A stretch of 64,000 nucleotides of DNA, taken from Notospermus geniculatus. Taxonomy: Eukaryota; Nemertea; Pilidiophora; Heteronemertea; Lineidae. The notes below the pieces were generated by a model. That model searched no databases. It was not told the origin of the DNA and saw nothing but the letters and a program-made list of their open reading frames with translations. Position numbers and translations under genes: made by a program. The stretch lies in contig NMRB01000151.1 of assembly GCA_002633025.1 (NCBI GenBank), positions 468,040-532,039 of the forward strand, written 5' to 3'. Of this stretch, positions 1 to 11,184 are shown one piece after another. Every line of letters begins with the position of its first letter. Within the stretch, counting starts at the first letter, position 1.

Positions 1-1148
1 CAACCAACCCTGAACCGATTGATCTCCGTTAAGCATCTTGACAACTAGTCTTGACGTAGCCAATACACATGGAGTTCCAGGATGTCGTTAAGTGGCACCT
101 GGTGAGTTTGAAAACAAGTCTGGTTGTTGATGACTTGTCTGATTGTCAGAAGTTTGTGGCACGCTGTTTGTTCTCAACACTATGGTACATATACAACCTC
201 TACATGCTTAATGAGTGTCCTGTGTACCTGTAATCTGTACCAGTACCACCTGAAAGCTCTTGTGAAGCACCTAACCAATCACTACCCGTGATGAGATGTA
301 CCCGGTAGTATATTATCCTTTCCTATGCCTACCATTCGTTGATAAACGTTACGCAAATCTCTAAGGAATAACAAAACTGTTGAAGCTGATTTAAGACCTA
401 TTCTATCTAATACTGATCTAAAACAACATAAAATAATAAGACTAATGCAATGTACAATATCACAGAGAATAAATGATATGAAATAAGAATTGAGCCAAAT
501 CTCACACATTGTACAGAATGTTACCCCAGAGAATCGATGGAGTCACATTTGACCCCACACAAATTGGACTCCCAGTGTAAATAGGACCCCCTGGAATGAA
601 TGTCTTTTGCAACTTAACTGATCACAAAAGCCCAATGTCCCACAGACGATCCATTTATTGAGACAGTCGAACGAAACCTAGGGGGACTTCAATTCCCTTC
701 TTTCCAAAGATGATGCATCTTGAGTTCCCAGGGTTAAAGGGGCATGGTATCCCTTCCCTATCCTGTGCTAAACATACCTGCGTTAAGGGAGACCTCTATT
801 GGCAATGTTGTTAAACTACCGCTTATCAACCTCGCCCCATGTAGAGTAACTCTTGTCCCCAGGATAGCCATGTATTGTATTGTAATCATACATTCTCCAA
901 CATAGGGGAAAAGCAAAACCATGGTACTGGAGAATGACACAATCAGTGCCGGTGGTGTCGGCTGTCGCCAAAAAGTTGCAATATCGTGTCCCCTTTAATG
1001 CTTTCAGTTTTGCTCTCCTTTGGCTCACACTTAGCAATTTTGCTGGAGTGCAAGCATTCTGAGACAACATGTATGGATTCATAATCTTCAGTATATTGGC
1101 AACTGTCTAGTGTAGTCTCCTCTTATCTTCCTGTCTTCTGGATCCTTG
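1..1148. other. 3' flank of the carboxypeptidase gene
   Basis: No coding region is supported here; the short ORFs lack splice support or family resemblance. It lies downstream of the minus-strand stop codon at 1149 and probably includes the 3' UTR. A minus-strand AATAAA (plus-strand tttatt at 654-659) is a candidate polyadenylation signal about 490 bases past the stop. Confidence 0.5.
654..659 (-). terminator. candidate polyadenylation signal (AATAAA) of the carboxypeptidase gene
   Basis: AATAAA reads on the minus strand about 490 bases downstream of the carboxypeptidase stop codon. This is inferred only from the hexamer and its position; other sites are possible. Confidence 0.3.
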
Positions 1149-4100
1149 TCATGAGAAGGCAGGGAAAGTTGAACTTAGTGTCCGTAAGCTGACAACACGT
1201 CGCCGGGGAAACATTCGTAGCCACGGTGGCAACTTCTTGTGTATGGCAAATATGAAGGTTATTAGCACCACAATGCCGAGGAGGACAAGGCCAAAGGTCA
1301 ACGATGGAGCCTCTTTCTGAAATGAAAATGAGATAGGTTGAATTCTGCTGTTGGGCATAACTTGACATGCCAATCTATGATTCCTGAAGATGGCCCGTTG
1401 GGATTAAGTGGGGAGAATGAAAGATACTACACTTCAGATTAATTGAAAACTAAAAGATGAAACAGTTGTCTGATATTGTGGTTTCCAGCTGAGCATCATT
1501 GATAGTACACCTACATGTACATGTAGTGTCGAGTTCATTCATGTAAGATCCACAACTATGGACAGCTCATACAAGTACATGATTGTTTTATTCCAAATTT
1601 ATGGGAAGTGTAACCTTATTAGTGTCAATACTGATGACTTAATAGAGCCCCGCTTCTAGGCATTAACACGTTCACTGCCGGGGACGTATAATTACGTCAT
1701 AGTGGTTGCTTTGGTCCTTGCCAGGGACGTATATGTACGTCTTTGGTCTTGATTTATCGATTCAAAATAAAATCATAGGCAATGGCAAAGGACCTCCTCC
1801 AGTGCCGAAGGACGTAACGTCTCTTGGCACAGTGAAAGAAGGGGTCAGATGTGCCACATAACCTAACATTCAATAGCACAGGCAATGTCTGAAAAATTCC
1901 TGGCAAGGACCACTGGACCCTCAAAAATGGCGTCGGCAGTGAACGTGTTAAACTGGGCTGTAGTGACACCTATTAGTCAACTGACTGACCAGGGTTTCCG
2001 CTAGAGGGTAAAATTCCGTACCCTTAAATTTTTCCAGGGTACGGATCCGTACCCTCAAAAACGTTGGGTGACCATTTTTCCATGAAGTGATATCACCGGC
2101 GGGGGGATTTTACGCTTCAAAATACGCCTAAGATGGCACCAAACATCGTTTAAAACCTTTTTAGATTTTTTTTTGTCCGTACCCTCATTTTTTTTTCTGG
2201 CGGAAACCCTGCTGACAGCTCCTATTGGAGACATTACCTCGGGGTCATTCAATCCAACCATTTGTTCCACTTTCCATCGTATGAGGTAGTTGAAGAGAGT
2301 ACTGTAGATCGGATGGATTTCTTTCAGCTCTTTCTGTAGAATGATGTAGGGGTATGAGTAGAGGTGAATACAGTTACTGGCAAATGCCTTTATGGACATG
2401 TACTTGTCCATACTTGTGCAGGAATTTTCTTGCATCCTGTTGAAAGGTTGCTGGAAAAGTACCCAGTATGATCAAAGCTGGGATTTGGACATTCAAATCA
2501 TTCCAAAACGAGACTCCCATTCATTCATCTGCTTTAGATGACCAATCGCCTTGGAATCTGGCATAAAATACCCTACAGTAGGCACAAGTTATCTTGAAAC
2601 ATACATTACCTCTAGATATTCACTCTGGGGATTAAAAAGATCGAAACATTGTTTACTTGGTGAGTCACCGGTCCCCCACATCTCAATTGCTAGGGAAAAG
2701 GGTATCTGAAAAAGATCAACAGCATTAAAGAAAACTGACTTCTCAACATCATTTTCAGTTGTAGCAAGCTTCAGTATTTCCTAAGGTCATCCAAATTCCC
2801 CAAGAGTGATTCAGTTGCATGCTAACTGTTACCTTTTTCTTGCCTGCCATATAGTCAAACACACATCCATCGGCAGTGTATTCATTAAGTTCATATGCCA
2901 GGCCATATCGGAAATGATGACTTGTGGCATGCGAAAGAGCATTTGCTAGATCTCTCATCTTTTCAATGTTGTCAGGCTTGCGATGCAGTGATCTGGATTT
3001 TGTATCTGAGGAAAGAAAACGACGGTCTATGATACAGCTAGAATTCTTGGTTCTATTTTCTCACATTATTAACAATGGAAAATGAGGGTATTTCAAGGAC
3101 ATCTTTCATTGTTTAGATAAAGCCAATTTATATCTTCACACTGATCATGAAATCAATTGAACCTTACCAGCATATGGAATGTATATCTGTTTGATGCCAG
3201 AATGTAACGAGATGAATGCATCAAATTCATACTTGTTGGCTAGGTCAACTAGTACACGACTTTCTGGTTCTGAAAGGGAGGAGATCAAGAATGAAATGCA
3301 GCAAATAAACTCAATTCCTCGACAAAATGAATCCAATAACCAGGGTATATTATGCTGGTCAACTAGGCCAATGGACAGGCGACTTTCCCTTCGTCTGGGA
3401 GGTTTAACCTGCTTGCTTCTGTTCTGTAGGTTCTTCGGTGGCATCTTTCCAGAGCTTGCAAGCACATGATGAGAATGTACCTTGTATCTTCAAAGTGCAA
3501 TTCCTCTTCTCGGAACCAGTGAGAGGCATTGGTACCATGTATTCGATTTATGCCCAGATCGGCAAATAAGTAGGCTACCGGTAATACACATTACCTGAAA
3601 ATGGGTATGGCCCCCTGTATTCCTCATCATTCACATCCCCAGAGCTGCCCTTGCCAGCAAACTCCCAGTCAAAGTTACGATTCAGGTCAACACCTGTGGC
3701 AGTCCCCCTCCAACAGTAATTCTTCGTTCTCTCAACGTATTGTCTTCCATCTGGATTGACCAGGGCAACAATGAAAAGGTCAATATTTGAGAAAACTACC
3801 CGTGAAAAATTTTCCCCACTGGTCCCCTTTTCCATCTTGAGACCCTCTGTTAAGTTTTTCAGGAGATAGAACAAACTTTCCACTGGCAAGAATTCCCTGG
3901 CATGCTCTCCATATGATAGTAATATCCTCACTTTTGGCACATTTGGGTAAAGGTTTTCATAAGGCGCAGGTGAGATCCTGCTCCCAGAAAAGTTACTAAT
4001 GTGTAGAAGTAACTGTGGCCGATTCTCCTTGGACCTGTAAACTTTGTCCAGTTTCATGTAGTTTGAGTTCCTGTCTACTATCTCCATTAAATGTGTCTCT

Positions 4101-4306
4101 ATTCTGGTAAGATTGTGGTATACATTGTAATCAGGTGTATAAAGTTCTTTCCGAGGTTTGACATCTCCTCCAATGCAACAAGTAAATGTTATGAAAAGTA
4201 AAACAACTGCAGAGGCAGAATGCAAAATAATGGTCGGAATTTGTCTGGATAATGTCTTCCTGAATGTGGAGCCGCTGGAGTGGGAAGATTTCTTTTTGAA
4301 TCCCAT
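1149..4306 (-). CDS. membrane-anchored M14 zinc metallocarboxypeptidase, complete (6 exons, 487 aa)
   Basis: Exons (minus strand): 4306-3595, 3269-3168, 3005-2833, 2705-2610, 2450-2238, 1316-1149. All introns are GT-AG and the lengths sum to 1464 nt, exactly 488 codons with the stop. The product should cleave C-terminal residues from peptides. Visible zinc ligands are His135 and Glu138 (GEHAREF) and His260 (SLHSG). Substrate residues are Arg200 and Asn209-Arg210 (DLNRNF), Tyr314 aligns with the classical Tyr248, and the catalytic Glu is Glu337 (LAIEMWG). Phe321 falls at the position that sets specificity (Ile255 in CPA), so a CPA-like hydrophobic preference is inferred. Unusual parts are an N-terminal hydrophobic segment near residues 23-47 after a basic Ser-rich leader, and a second hydrophobic segment near 438-457 followed by a basic tail in the last exon. 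I see no propeptide like that of secreted digestive enzymes. The family call is firm; the subfamily is not resolved. Confidence 0.9.
1663..1951. mobile_element. piggyBac-type MITE flanked by TTAA
   Basis: This lies in intron 5 of the carboxypeptidase gene. TTAA occurs at 1663-1666 and again at 1948-1951. Inside are mirror-image ends: CACGTTCACTGCCG at the left and its complement at the right, with a second matched inner block (TGGTCCTTGCCAGG). TTAA target duplications with such ends are typical of non-autonomous piggyBac elements. It has no transposase ORF. Confidence 0.8.
1990..2211. mobile_element. foldback MITE, hAT-like ends
   Basis: Terminal inverted repeats CAGGGTTTCCGC and GCGGAAACCCTG bound a 222-bp AT-rich segment, with further internal mirror matches around tccgtaccct. 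CAGGG ends suggest a hAT-type element, but I do not see a clean 8-bp target duplication. It ends 27 bp from the donor of carboxypeptidase exon 5. Confidence 0.6.
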
Positions 4307-5235
4307 CTCTGTTTACCATGCACCAGTCGACAGTGCCCTTGCAATTTCAAATAAACTCATTTATATAGCTGGAAAGAGAATAAAATAATAATAATAATAA
4401 TTCACTTCAAGAAAAATGCAGAAATCTTCAAAAGGGGTCCACTGAACATGGACTGAGCTAGCTGGGGTGTAGGCCTACACTATTCACAGGTTCAGTTCTT
4501 GTGGTTGGGGGATCACAGCAGGTCCTTACACACTTTACTAGAATAACATTGCAGTATAAAAAATATGAAATACCGGTAGAAATCAGGTTTCAAAGGCAGT
4601 ATAAATTAAAAGTGTGTAAGGACCTGTATTCCCCCAAACCACAAACGGCACAAAAATGCCAACGGCACAAGAACTGGAACTGGTGCCGGTGTGAAAGGAA
4701 AGAATGCCCCCAGGAAAAACTGTCCCAGCAACAAAAGATCCTATTGTAACATTTTAATCTCCGGTGATTGGTTTCTATAGCCATGCACCTTGATCCGTCA
4801 TTGAACAACAGAAGCGGACACTTTACAGGGGGACATTCTTTACTGTTACACCGGCTACTTTAGGCGGCGCCTACTGCGGCCCGATTTTGATGTACCGTTT
4901 TCATTGTCTAATAAAACGTTATTTACGCATAGCAATACATTTCTGTAGTCCGAAAGGATTGAATATTAGCGGCACACTTTCAAAATTATCAGTCTTGTCA
5001 AGGTTGGGGAGAAATTTGAAGACATTGATTGATCCTGGGATCGTGTTCATGCCCCACGGTCGAATTCGGCCACCCTGCGGTAGATTGCTGAACTAAACGC
5101 CGAATTTGTAGACTGGTTCCCGTCTTTGCCGCTTCACCTGCTGGCGCTCCTGTTCCAAATATAAAAACGTTTCGTAAAACTCGCCCTCTCCTTTTTCCGC
5201 CCTCTCTCCAAGCTCGCACGCTTGAATTTCATTTC
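4307..5235. promoter_or_regulatory. divergent intergenic region (carboxypeptidase / winged-helix gene)
   Basis: About 930 bp separates the start codons of two divergent genes, so it should contain both promoters. It holds a short (AAT)n tract near 4389-4400, a foldback element (4496-4648) and a reverse CCAAT box (gattgg near 4766-4771). No TATA box is assigned. Confidence 0.45.
4496..4648. repeat. short foldback repeat
   Basis: The arms around 4501-4535 (gtggttggggga ... ggtccttacacac) and 4610-4643 (gtgtgtaaggacc ... cccccaaaccac) are inverted copies with a roughly 75-bp loop. Probably a small MITE; no target duplication was identified. Confidence 0.6.
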
Positions 5236-7147
5236 ATGATTTCCGAACAAGACATGGCCTCCAGCCCCAGTACTAGTTGTACGGACAACGCTAAAACGGA
5301 AACAACTAGCTTTTGGTGAGTATATTTATTAGAGCAGCAAGTCCATGACATGAGTGCCTAGCCTATGCGTGGTATCAGGTATGGGCGGTTATTACCGCAA
5401 AAAAGGGACGTGCAGGCGAAAACAAGGACAGTTAGAACGAGGACGTTATGAAGTGAAACGAAGACACTATGTACTAAAATAAAGATGTGGTACATGTTGT
5501 AGGCCTAATTTGAATCGTACGGTGTCTTTCAAAAAAGACTAGGCCTACCTATAGTAGTAGGAGGGACTCATCCTTGCAAAAGACCACTTGATTTTGCATT
5601 CATGGCATGCACCGTCTATCTCGGTCTAGGCCTAGGCCTAGTAGTTGATTCTGCTGAAAATTGTTTTTCCAGGCTGCAACAGAACGTGATGTACGAAGAA
5701 GGGTCTCGTATCAAGAGTAAGGATCTGTACGAACTGTACCGAACCGGTTACGCGGGCAAGCCATGCAATATTCAAGTGTTCGGCAAATATGTAAAAAGCA
5801 ATTTCCCTAAAGCACGGGTAGCAAAGCTTCGCCAGAAACCGAACAGAGAATTTTTCTACATTGGACTGAAATTACAGTCACCTGATGATGCTCATCGTCA
5901 TCACCTTGACAAAGATATATTTTTGATATCAAAAGATCAAGGCCAGCAAAAATATATGTACATATATCCAGACATTACAATATGTGACCTGCAGGTAATC
6001 ATATACATTACAATCTGTGAGGAATCAGGCCAAATTACAGTAGAGGCCTTTGGAAAAAGTATCGACTTGGACTATCTAGATATTCCCTCCAAAATTGCTT
6101 TCAGCCAAAAAACAGTACATTCCGTGTTATCCTTTATCAAGAATGTGAAAGTTTGCAGAGGTTTTGAGGTTGAATTCGGAGCAAATGAAAGGTATATTGT
6201 TCTGAAGACATCAGATGGTGAAAAAAGTACACGTCTAAGGTCGCCCCACTGCTATCGACTTCTTAACGGGAGACAAGTGAAGGGTGGTCCTGAATGTTGT
6301 GTTCGGTGCCAGCATTACAGATGGGACCATGTTAGTCGGTTAAACGTGGCATCAACCGAAAGTGACAGTGAAGAAGAAGATGAAGAAGTCGATGCTGTAC
6401 AGGTGCAGGAAGATGATACAGAGGACATCAAGGACAAATTATTCGATGCTATAAAGGAGGACCTCGCGAAATATGAAAATCTAAAAGTCTTCCTTGAGTC
6501 ACAATTAACCAACTTGTCGAAGAAGAATGCAAGATTACACACGTGGCATCCGGGGTAAGTTGAACGTTTTCTTTTCAATGTTCAGCTGTTAGGCCTACTC
6601 GTAGTAAGGCCACGCTTTTTTTATTCCTTGTTTCGCGAGCTTTTTCTCAGCACCTCCATCAGAGGAGGGCGGAATAAAAAAATAAATAAATTTTTATTTT
6701 TTTTTCATTTTGGCAAGTTTTTGGAGCGGAGGGCTCGTGAAAACCCCCAAAAATAAAATTTTATTTTTTTTTCATTTTCCAATTTTTAACCTACCGGCGG
6801 GCCCGCGAAACAAGGAATAAAAAAAGTGTGGCCTAAGAGTGGACGCAAAATTTAATTAGCTGACAGGAGAGCTTTATCTTTAAAAAAATAACAACTGTAT
6901 TACAAATCCATGGAATTTCAGAATAATCAAGATGTGCCTCGCCCTTTATAACCGGACACGTAAAGGATATGAAGAGCTGAGAAATAGCAATTTCCTCATA
7001 CTCCCGTCTAGTAGACTTCTTCAATATTATAAGAACAGCACTGACCAGGCTCCTGGATTAGAACATGTATTGGAGCATGTGTTGGAGTGGATGGATAATG
7101 CTGCAGGGGAAGAGGAGTCGCCCGTGAACATAAGTATGGAGGTATAG
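5236..7147 (+). CDS. RFX-like winged-helix protein with transposase-like C-terminal fragment (3 exons)
   Basis: Proposed exons: 5236-5319, 5673-6554, 6922-7147 (stop TAG). Joins are GT-AG and in frame; the first gives SFWLQQN. The ATG at 5236 is the first in frame. The N-terminal region after the exon 1 junction (WLQQNVMYEEGSRIKSK ... FGKYVKSNF ... REFFYIGLKLQ) matches the RFX winged-helix DNA-binding pattern. A His/Cys cluster follows (SPHC ... CCVRCQHYRW), then an acidic stretch and a coiled-coil-like segment. The last exon (WHPGIIKMCLALYNRTRKG, then FLILPSSRLLQYYKN) resembles the segment before the catalytic domain in P-element/THAP9-like transposases. No DDE catalytic domain is visible downstream, so this is either a truncated transposon gene or a domesticated derivative. 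The winged-helix call is fairly firm; the transposase link is from remembered family patterns. Confidence 0.65.
6608..6833. mobile_element. MITE in intron 2 of the winged-helix gene
   Basis: A 226-bp element has inverted ends of about 27 bp (GGCCACGCTTTTTTTATTCC at the left; the mirror image of GGCCACACTTTTTTTATTCC at the right) and an A/T-rich interior with paired stretches. It lies wholly between exons 2 and 3. Confidence 0.75.
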
Positions 7148-7825
7148 TAACTTTATACCGTTTTGACAATAATTCCTGTTAGCAAGCTTCATCAAAAGTC
7201 TCTTATTATCTCTCTTCGGCTGACGCATCACGTCGACTGTCGTCTGCACACTATCGTCATGCCGTTGATAACCCTTTCGGAGGACGATAAAGAAAACCAC
7301 GTCCTTTTTTGTTTGCTTTCTAATTGTATGAAGAATTGGAACATTTTGTCGCTCACGTTGCTGAGTGAGCATCGCAGTTTCCAAAGAATCTTCAGAGGAG
7401 GTGGCGAACACACTTGCCAAAGAACCACTAACATTGTTAAATCCATCCAATTTTCTCAAAAGGTTTGTGTGATTAGGCTCGCAAGTTTCATCTCCACCAG
7501 AATCTTTCGTCTTATCTTTCGCAGGCAAATGAAACAAGAATGGACTCCATCGAGACATGTATGATGGAATCTCAGCTGCAAGGGATATAATACCTGTGCG
7601 GACCTTCGTGAAAATGCAAAATCCAATGCAAGTTTGGTCAGCTTTGGTGACGGAACTTGGAAAAGCAGAAAAAAGTTCATCACATTTTTTTGTAACTACC
7701 GCTAGCTGAAGTAGCATATCAGTACACGGACTTGAAAAATAGTTTTTCAGTGCTTTTGTTACTTTCAAGGATAGTCGAAATAATGTCTTTTTTACACCTG
7801 AGGCGAACGTGGCCAGTTTCTCCAT
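7058..7825 (-). CDS. uncharacterised single-exon ORF, 255 codons
   Basis: Open from an ATG in good context (ACACATGG) at 7825 to a stop at 7058. I do not recognise a family. The product would be basic and Ser/Lys/Leu-rich, with a helical N-terminal part (MEKLATFASGVKKTLFRLSL) and a polar middle. Its last 30 or so codons are antisense to the winged-helix gene's final exon (6922-7147), so the true 3' end may be spliced differently or the genes may overlap convergently. Long ORFs are rare in this window outside known genes, which is the main support. It could be part of the same transposon or a chance ORF. Confidence 0.35.
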   Translation of the reverse strand: MEKLATFASGVKKTLFRLSLKVTKALKNYFSSPCTDMLLQLAVVTKKCDELFSAFPSSVTKADQTCIGFCIFTKVRTGIISLAAEIPSYMSRWSPFLFHLPAKDKTKDSGGDETCEPNHTNLLRKLDGFNNVSGSLASVFATSSEDSLETAMLTQQRERQNVPILHTIRKQTKKDVVFFIVLRKGYQRHDDSVQTTVDVMRQPKRDNKRLLMKLANRNYCQNGIKLLYLHTYVHGRLLFPCSIIHPLQHMLQYMF

Positions 7826-8080
7826 GTGTGTGTGGATTAAGTACCTCGGTTACTCCGTTCAGTCGCTTCTGTGAGTCAGTTGTACCAGTGTCAGTTATTG
7901 CAGTATGATACAGTATACTCTGAATACATGTATGTTGCTGTGGTATGAGGTTGACCTTGAAATACAAGATGTTCATGATTTAAAATCTGATTTCGTTTTT
8001 TGTCGTCCATTTCATTATTTCAATCACATTATAACTGCTTTGTTAAAAAGTTGTACTCACAATGTAACAAACTACAGCAC

Positions 8081-8284
8081 AAAGGGGCTGTTCATTTTCG
8101 TCAATTTAGGAATCCTAGTTGTGATCCTTGAGAAAATGGAGATAAGCTGTGAAGCTGCAAATTGCAGGGATTATTCTGTACAGCACAACAAATAATCCCT
8201 GTGATTTGCAAGTGCATAACTTTTTCCTTTTTCCCCAAGGATGACAACTCAGATTCCTCAATGACGAAAATGAACAGCCCCTTT
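8081..8284. mobile_element. full-length foldback MITE
   Basis: The two ends (aaaggggctgttcattttcg and its complement) are perfect for about 20 bp. Imperfect pairing then continues almost to the centre, so the whole 204 bp folds into one hairpin with arms near 100 bp. The centre holds gcagggattatt and its mirror. Confidence 0.75.
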
Positions 8285-10030
8285 GATAATACTGCATGTA
8301 CCTGTTGGCCAGGTTGTGTAGTTTGTCTTTTGTTGAAAGATGGCAGCACTGGAGTTTAGTGCGGGGTGTCACAAAATAGTTGTGAGACCACATTTTTTGG
8401 GGTGAAACTCTTGACTTACAGTAATCTTGTGATGAAAATTCATCATGCTTTAATGCATGTATCATTCTCATCTTTGAATGATGTCCGTCAATAATGCAAG
8501 TTAATGTGACAAGTAAGGAAGATCTGGGGTGGGCCTGGGTCCTGGACAAGGACATACCATCCTCATTCCAAAATCAGGTATTGACATGCTTGATGGCATG
8601 TCGTCTATTGTATTTGGAGACAGTGCGAGCTGATCTGCAGGCGATCTGAGCTGAATCTCAGGATTGGTGGACCTGGGGTAAGCAGAGTATAAATCCAAAA
8701 AGAACAAAGACACCAAGTTTTACTTATAAAATGTTCTCATACTTTTTTTCTCATTTTGATTACTTACAAATGTCCCTCTCCACTTACATAAAATAACATG
8801 CATTCCAATTCTTGGAACGTCATGAGATGCAGTACATAAGACGGTCAGTAACAAAAACACGAGAAACAAAACACAGCCTTTGAAATAAAGCTTGTAACAG
8901 ATAACTTAAAAAGACACGACAATCTATATAATGTTACAGTGACAAGAATTTTGAACCAGATAGATGATTCCATTCAGATATTCTGCACCAATCAAGTCAT
9001 CAGAAGTAGATGTCATCATTTTTCATGAACCGTAACTTTTGAAGTGGATTCTATCAAAAAGATGGCAAGATACATGTACTCTTACATTAAAGAACTGTGG
9101 TGCCAATGATTTCTGTGTTTGAGGATCATTGGTACTTGAATTCATTTTCAGATGATTTATTCATAAACACAGCTCAAATTCATATCTTTTTTCAAGAATC
9201 ATGATGAAAAAATATCAGGCATTAACTTCTGCTTAAGACTGTACATACCCAAAGAACTGAAGAAGAAACCATCTCAATAACTGTCCAGTATAATACTACA
9301 GTATTTGACCAAAGTGTTGGCCACATTGTACCCTTTTACATTCAAACAATGTTCTCCGCATCAGCAAATGGCTATATTACTCACACTGAGTTCATTACAT
9401 TATGATCATTTTTTGTTCACAATGCTCCTCCAGACATAGCTTTTTTGTGCCCTGAAAATCGAGTATCCATAGGAACAGATAGCAGAACAAAGTGTACAGG
9501 TCATGACATGGAGTAGAGGGTGGGCTTCACTGCTTTCTTTACTTGGATGATGTAAATTCAGGAGTCTTTTGCAAGTAGTTTACTCTGAGTTTCAATCTAT
9601 CATATGGCCCCATCTTCTGAAACACCAACTCCATCAGTCAAGGGAAATGACGCAAGTTGGCTTGAAGAGATTTTNTACAGTGCTTGCAATGAGGGTAGCC
9701 TCAGGACCAACTGCTAAACACCGCACATTACCAAATTTCACTAGGAATCAACCCATTCCTGTTTGTCAGTTCCCATCAATGCTTATGACCTACCTAACAG
9801 CCAGACACAGAACAACTACAACAATTTGGAACACTTTATACCGAGTCCATAAACCCCGTCCAGTCCATGGAAGCACAATAAAATCTGCCCATGTACCGGT
9901 ACTCGATTCTAAACACCTGCCAAAACCAAAGAGCATGAAACATGCCGATTCCTATCAGAGCCTTGCAGGACCTTTCAAAAGGTGACGACAGAAATGCTGC
10001 TTCCAGCTGAAACGTAACACTCATGTCCAT

Positions 10031-10170
10031 TAACTCATCCGCCCCCGAGTCCAGCAGACGGCATTTTCTCTGAAAGTTTTCTCGCATCCTACATGTACAT
10101 GTATGGAACAGATTGACAAATATTTGAAGAAAGGTTGTTCCTATCAACCATCTGAAGAATGTTTCTTCCA
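10031..10170 (-). repeat. dispersed repeat, copy 1 of 2
   Basis: The reverse complement matches 20988-21117. Shared words include gaagaaacattcttcagatgg, ttcttcaaatat and ccgtctgctggact. Confidence 0.7.
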
Positions 10171-10670
10171 ATTTTTTTCCAATTCGTTCCCAACAATTCT
10201 AGAAAACTTCAGCAGACGTTACTGCCAACTCAAACCTGAGGGCAGATGAGTCAACATTTCATGCAGTGTAGGGAATGTGGCAGAACAGTCGTACACTGTT
10301 CATCTCACTTTCTGATAAATTTTAAAGTAGTTGATTAAATACCCAACATCCATGACTTCAGTTATGAAAGCGACCAACATATGAACCGTGAGCAGTACCG
10401 ATATATCTTTGGTATGCAGCGAAAAGGCAAACTCGCGCTCTAAGGAAATGGCAGGTTAAAATACAATCTTTGCTATTTGTTACATTCATCATGTGAACAC
10501 TGCCCTTGGTTCATGTTCACATCTTTGGCCAATATGACCGATAACGGCAGATACTGAGTTATTGCACGTTTGGCAGATCCCGGTAGCACGAGACTGTATC
10601 AGATTGCACCCTCCAAACATGATCAGCAGTTGTAATGGTAACTCCTTCTAGCTGTCAATGATCGGGACAC

Positions 10671-11148
10671 TGCTGGGCCGTAATGTACCACATTACCACT
10701 CTGAGACACCGACGTCATCAATGCGTGTCACAGCCAAGCTGGGCCGTAATGTACCACATTACCACTGTGAGACATTGACGTCATCAATGCGTGTCACAGC
10801 CAATCTGGGCGATAATGTGACACATTACAACTGTGAGACATTGGAGTCATCAATGTGTGCCACAGCCAAGCTGGGATGTAACGTACCACATTACCAGTGT
10901 GAGACACTGAAGTCATCACACTGAAGTCATCAATGCCTGTCACAGCCAAGCTGGGCTGTAATGTGACACATTACCACTGTGAGACATTGAAGTCATCAAT
11001 GTGAGTCACAGCCAAGCTGGGCCATAACACACCACATTACCAGTGTGAGACATTGAAGTGATCAATGCCTGTCACAGCAAAGCCAGGCCGTAATGTAACA
11101 CATTACCACTGTGAGACATTGAAGTCATCAATGCATGTCACAGCCAAG
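10671..11148. repeat. minisatellite, about seven copies of a 66-bp unit
   Basis: Each unit carries a near-palindrome (GTAATGTGACACATTAC type) and a cattga-GTCATC-aatg block; one unit has a perfect TGACGTCA. A partial duplication breaks the period near 10910-10930. The 66-bp period keeps a reading frame open on the plus strand, but this is a by-product of the repeat. Confidence 0.9.
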
Positions 11149-11178
11149 TGGCAGTACTTCAACCCTTTGAAGACAGTT

Positions 11179-11184
11179 TTTTAT
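11179..11184 (-). terminator. candidate polyadenylation signal of the MLK gene
   Basis: AATAAA on the minus strand about 570 bases beyond the MLK stop codon (11751). Based on hexamer and position only. Confidence 0.3.

Noticed and set aside
5602-5672. Upstream ATG of the winged-helix ORF (MACTVYLGLGLGLVVDSAEN start)
   Set aside because: The stretch before 5673 ends in TTTTTCCAG and reads as intron; joining 5319 to 5673 restores the tryptophan of the domain's first helix.
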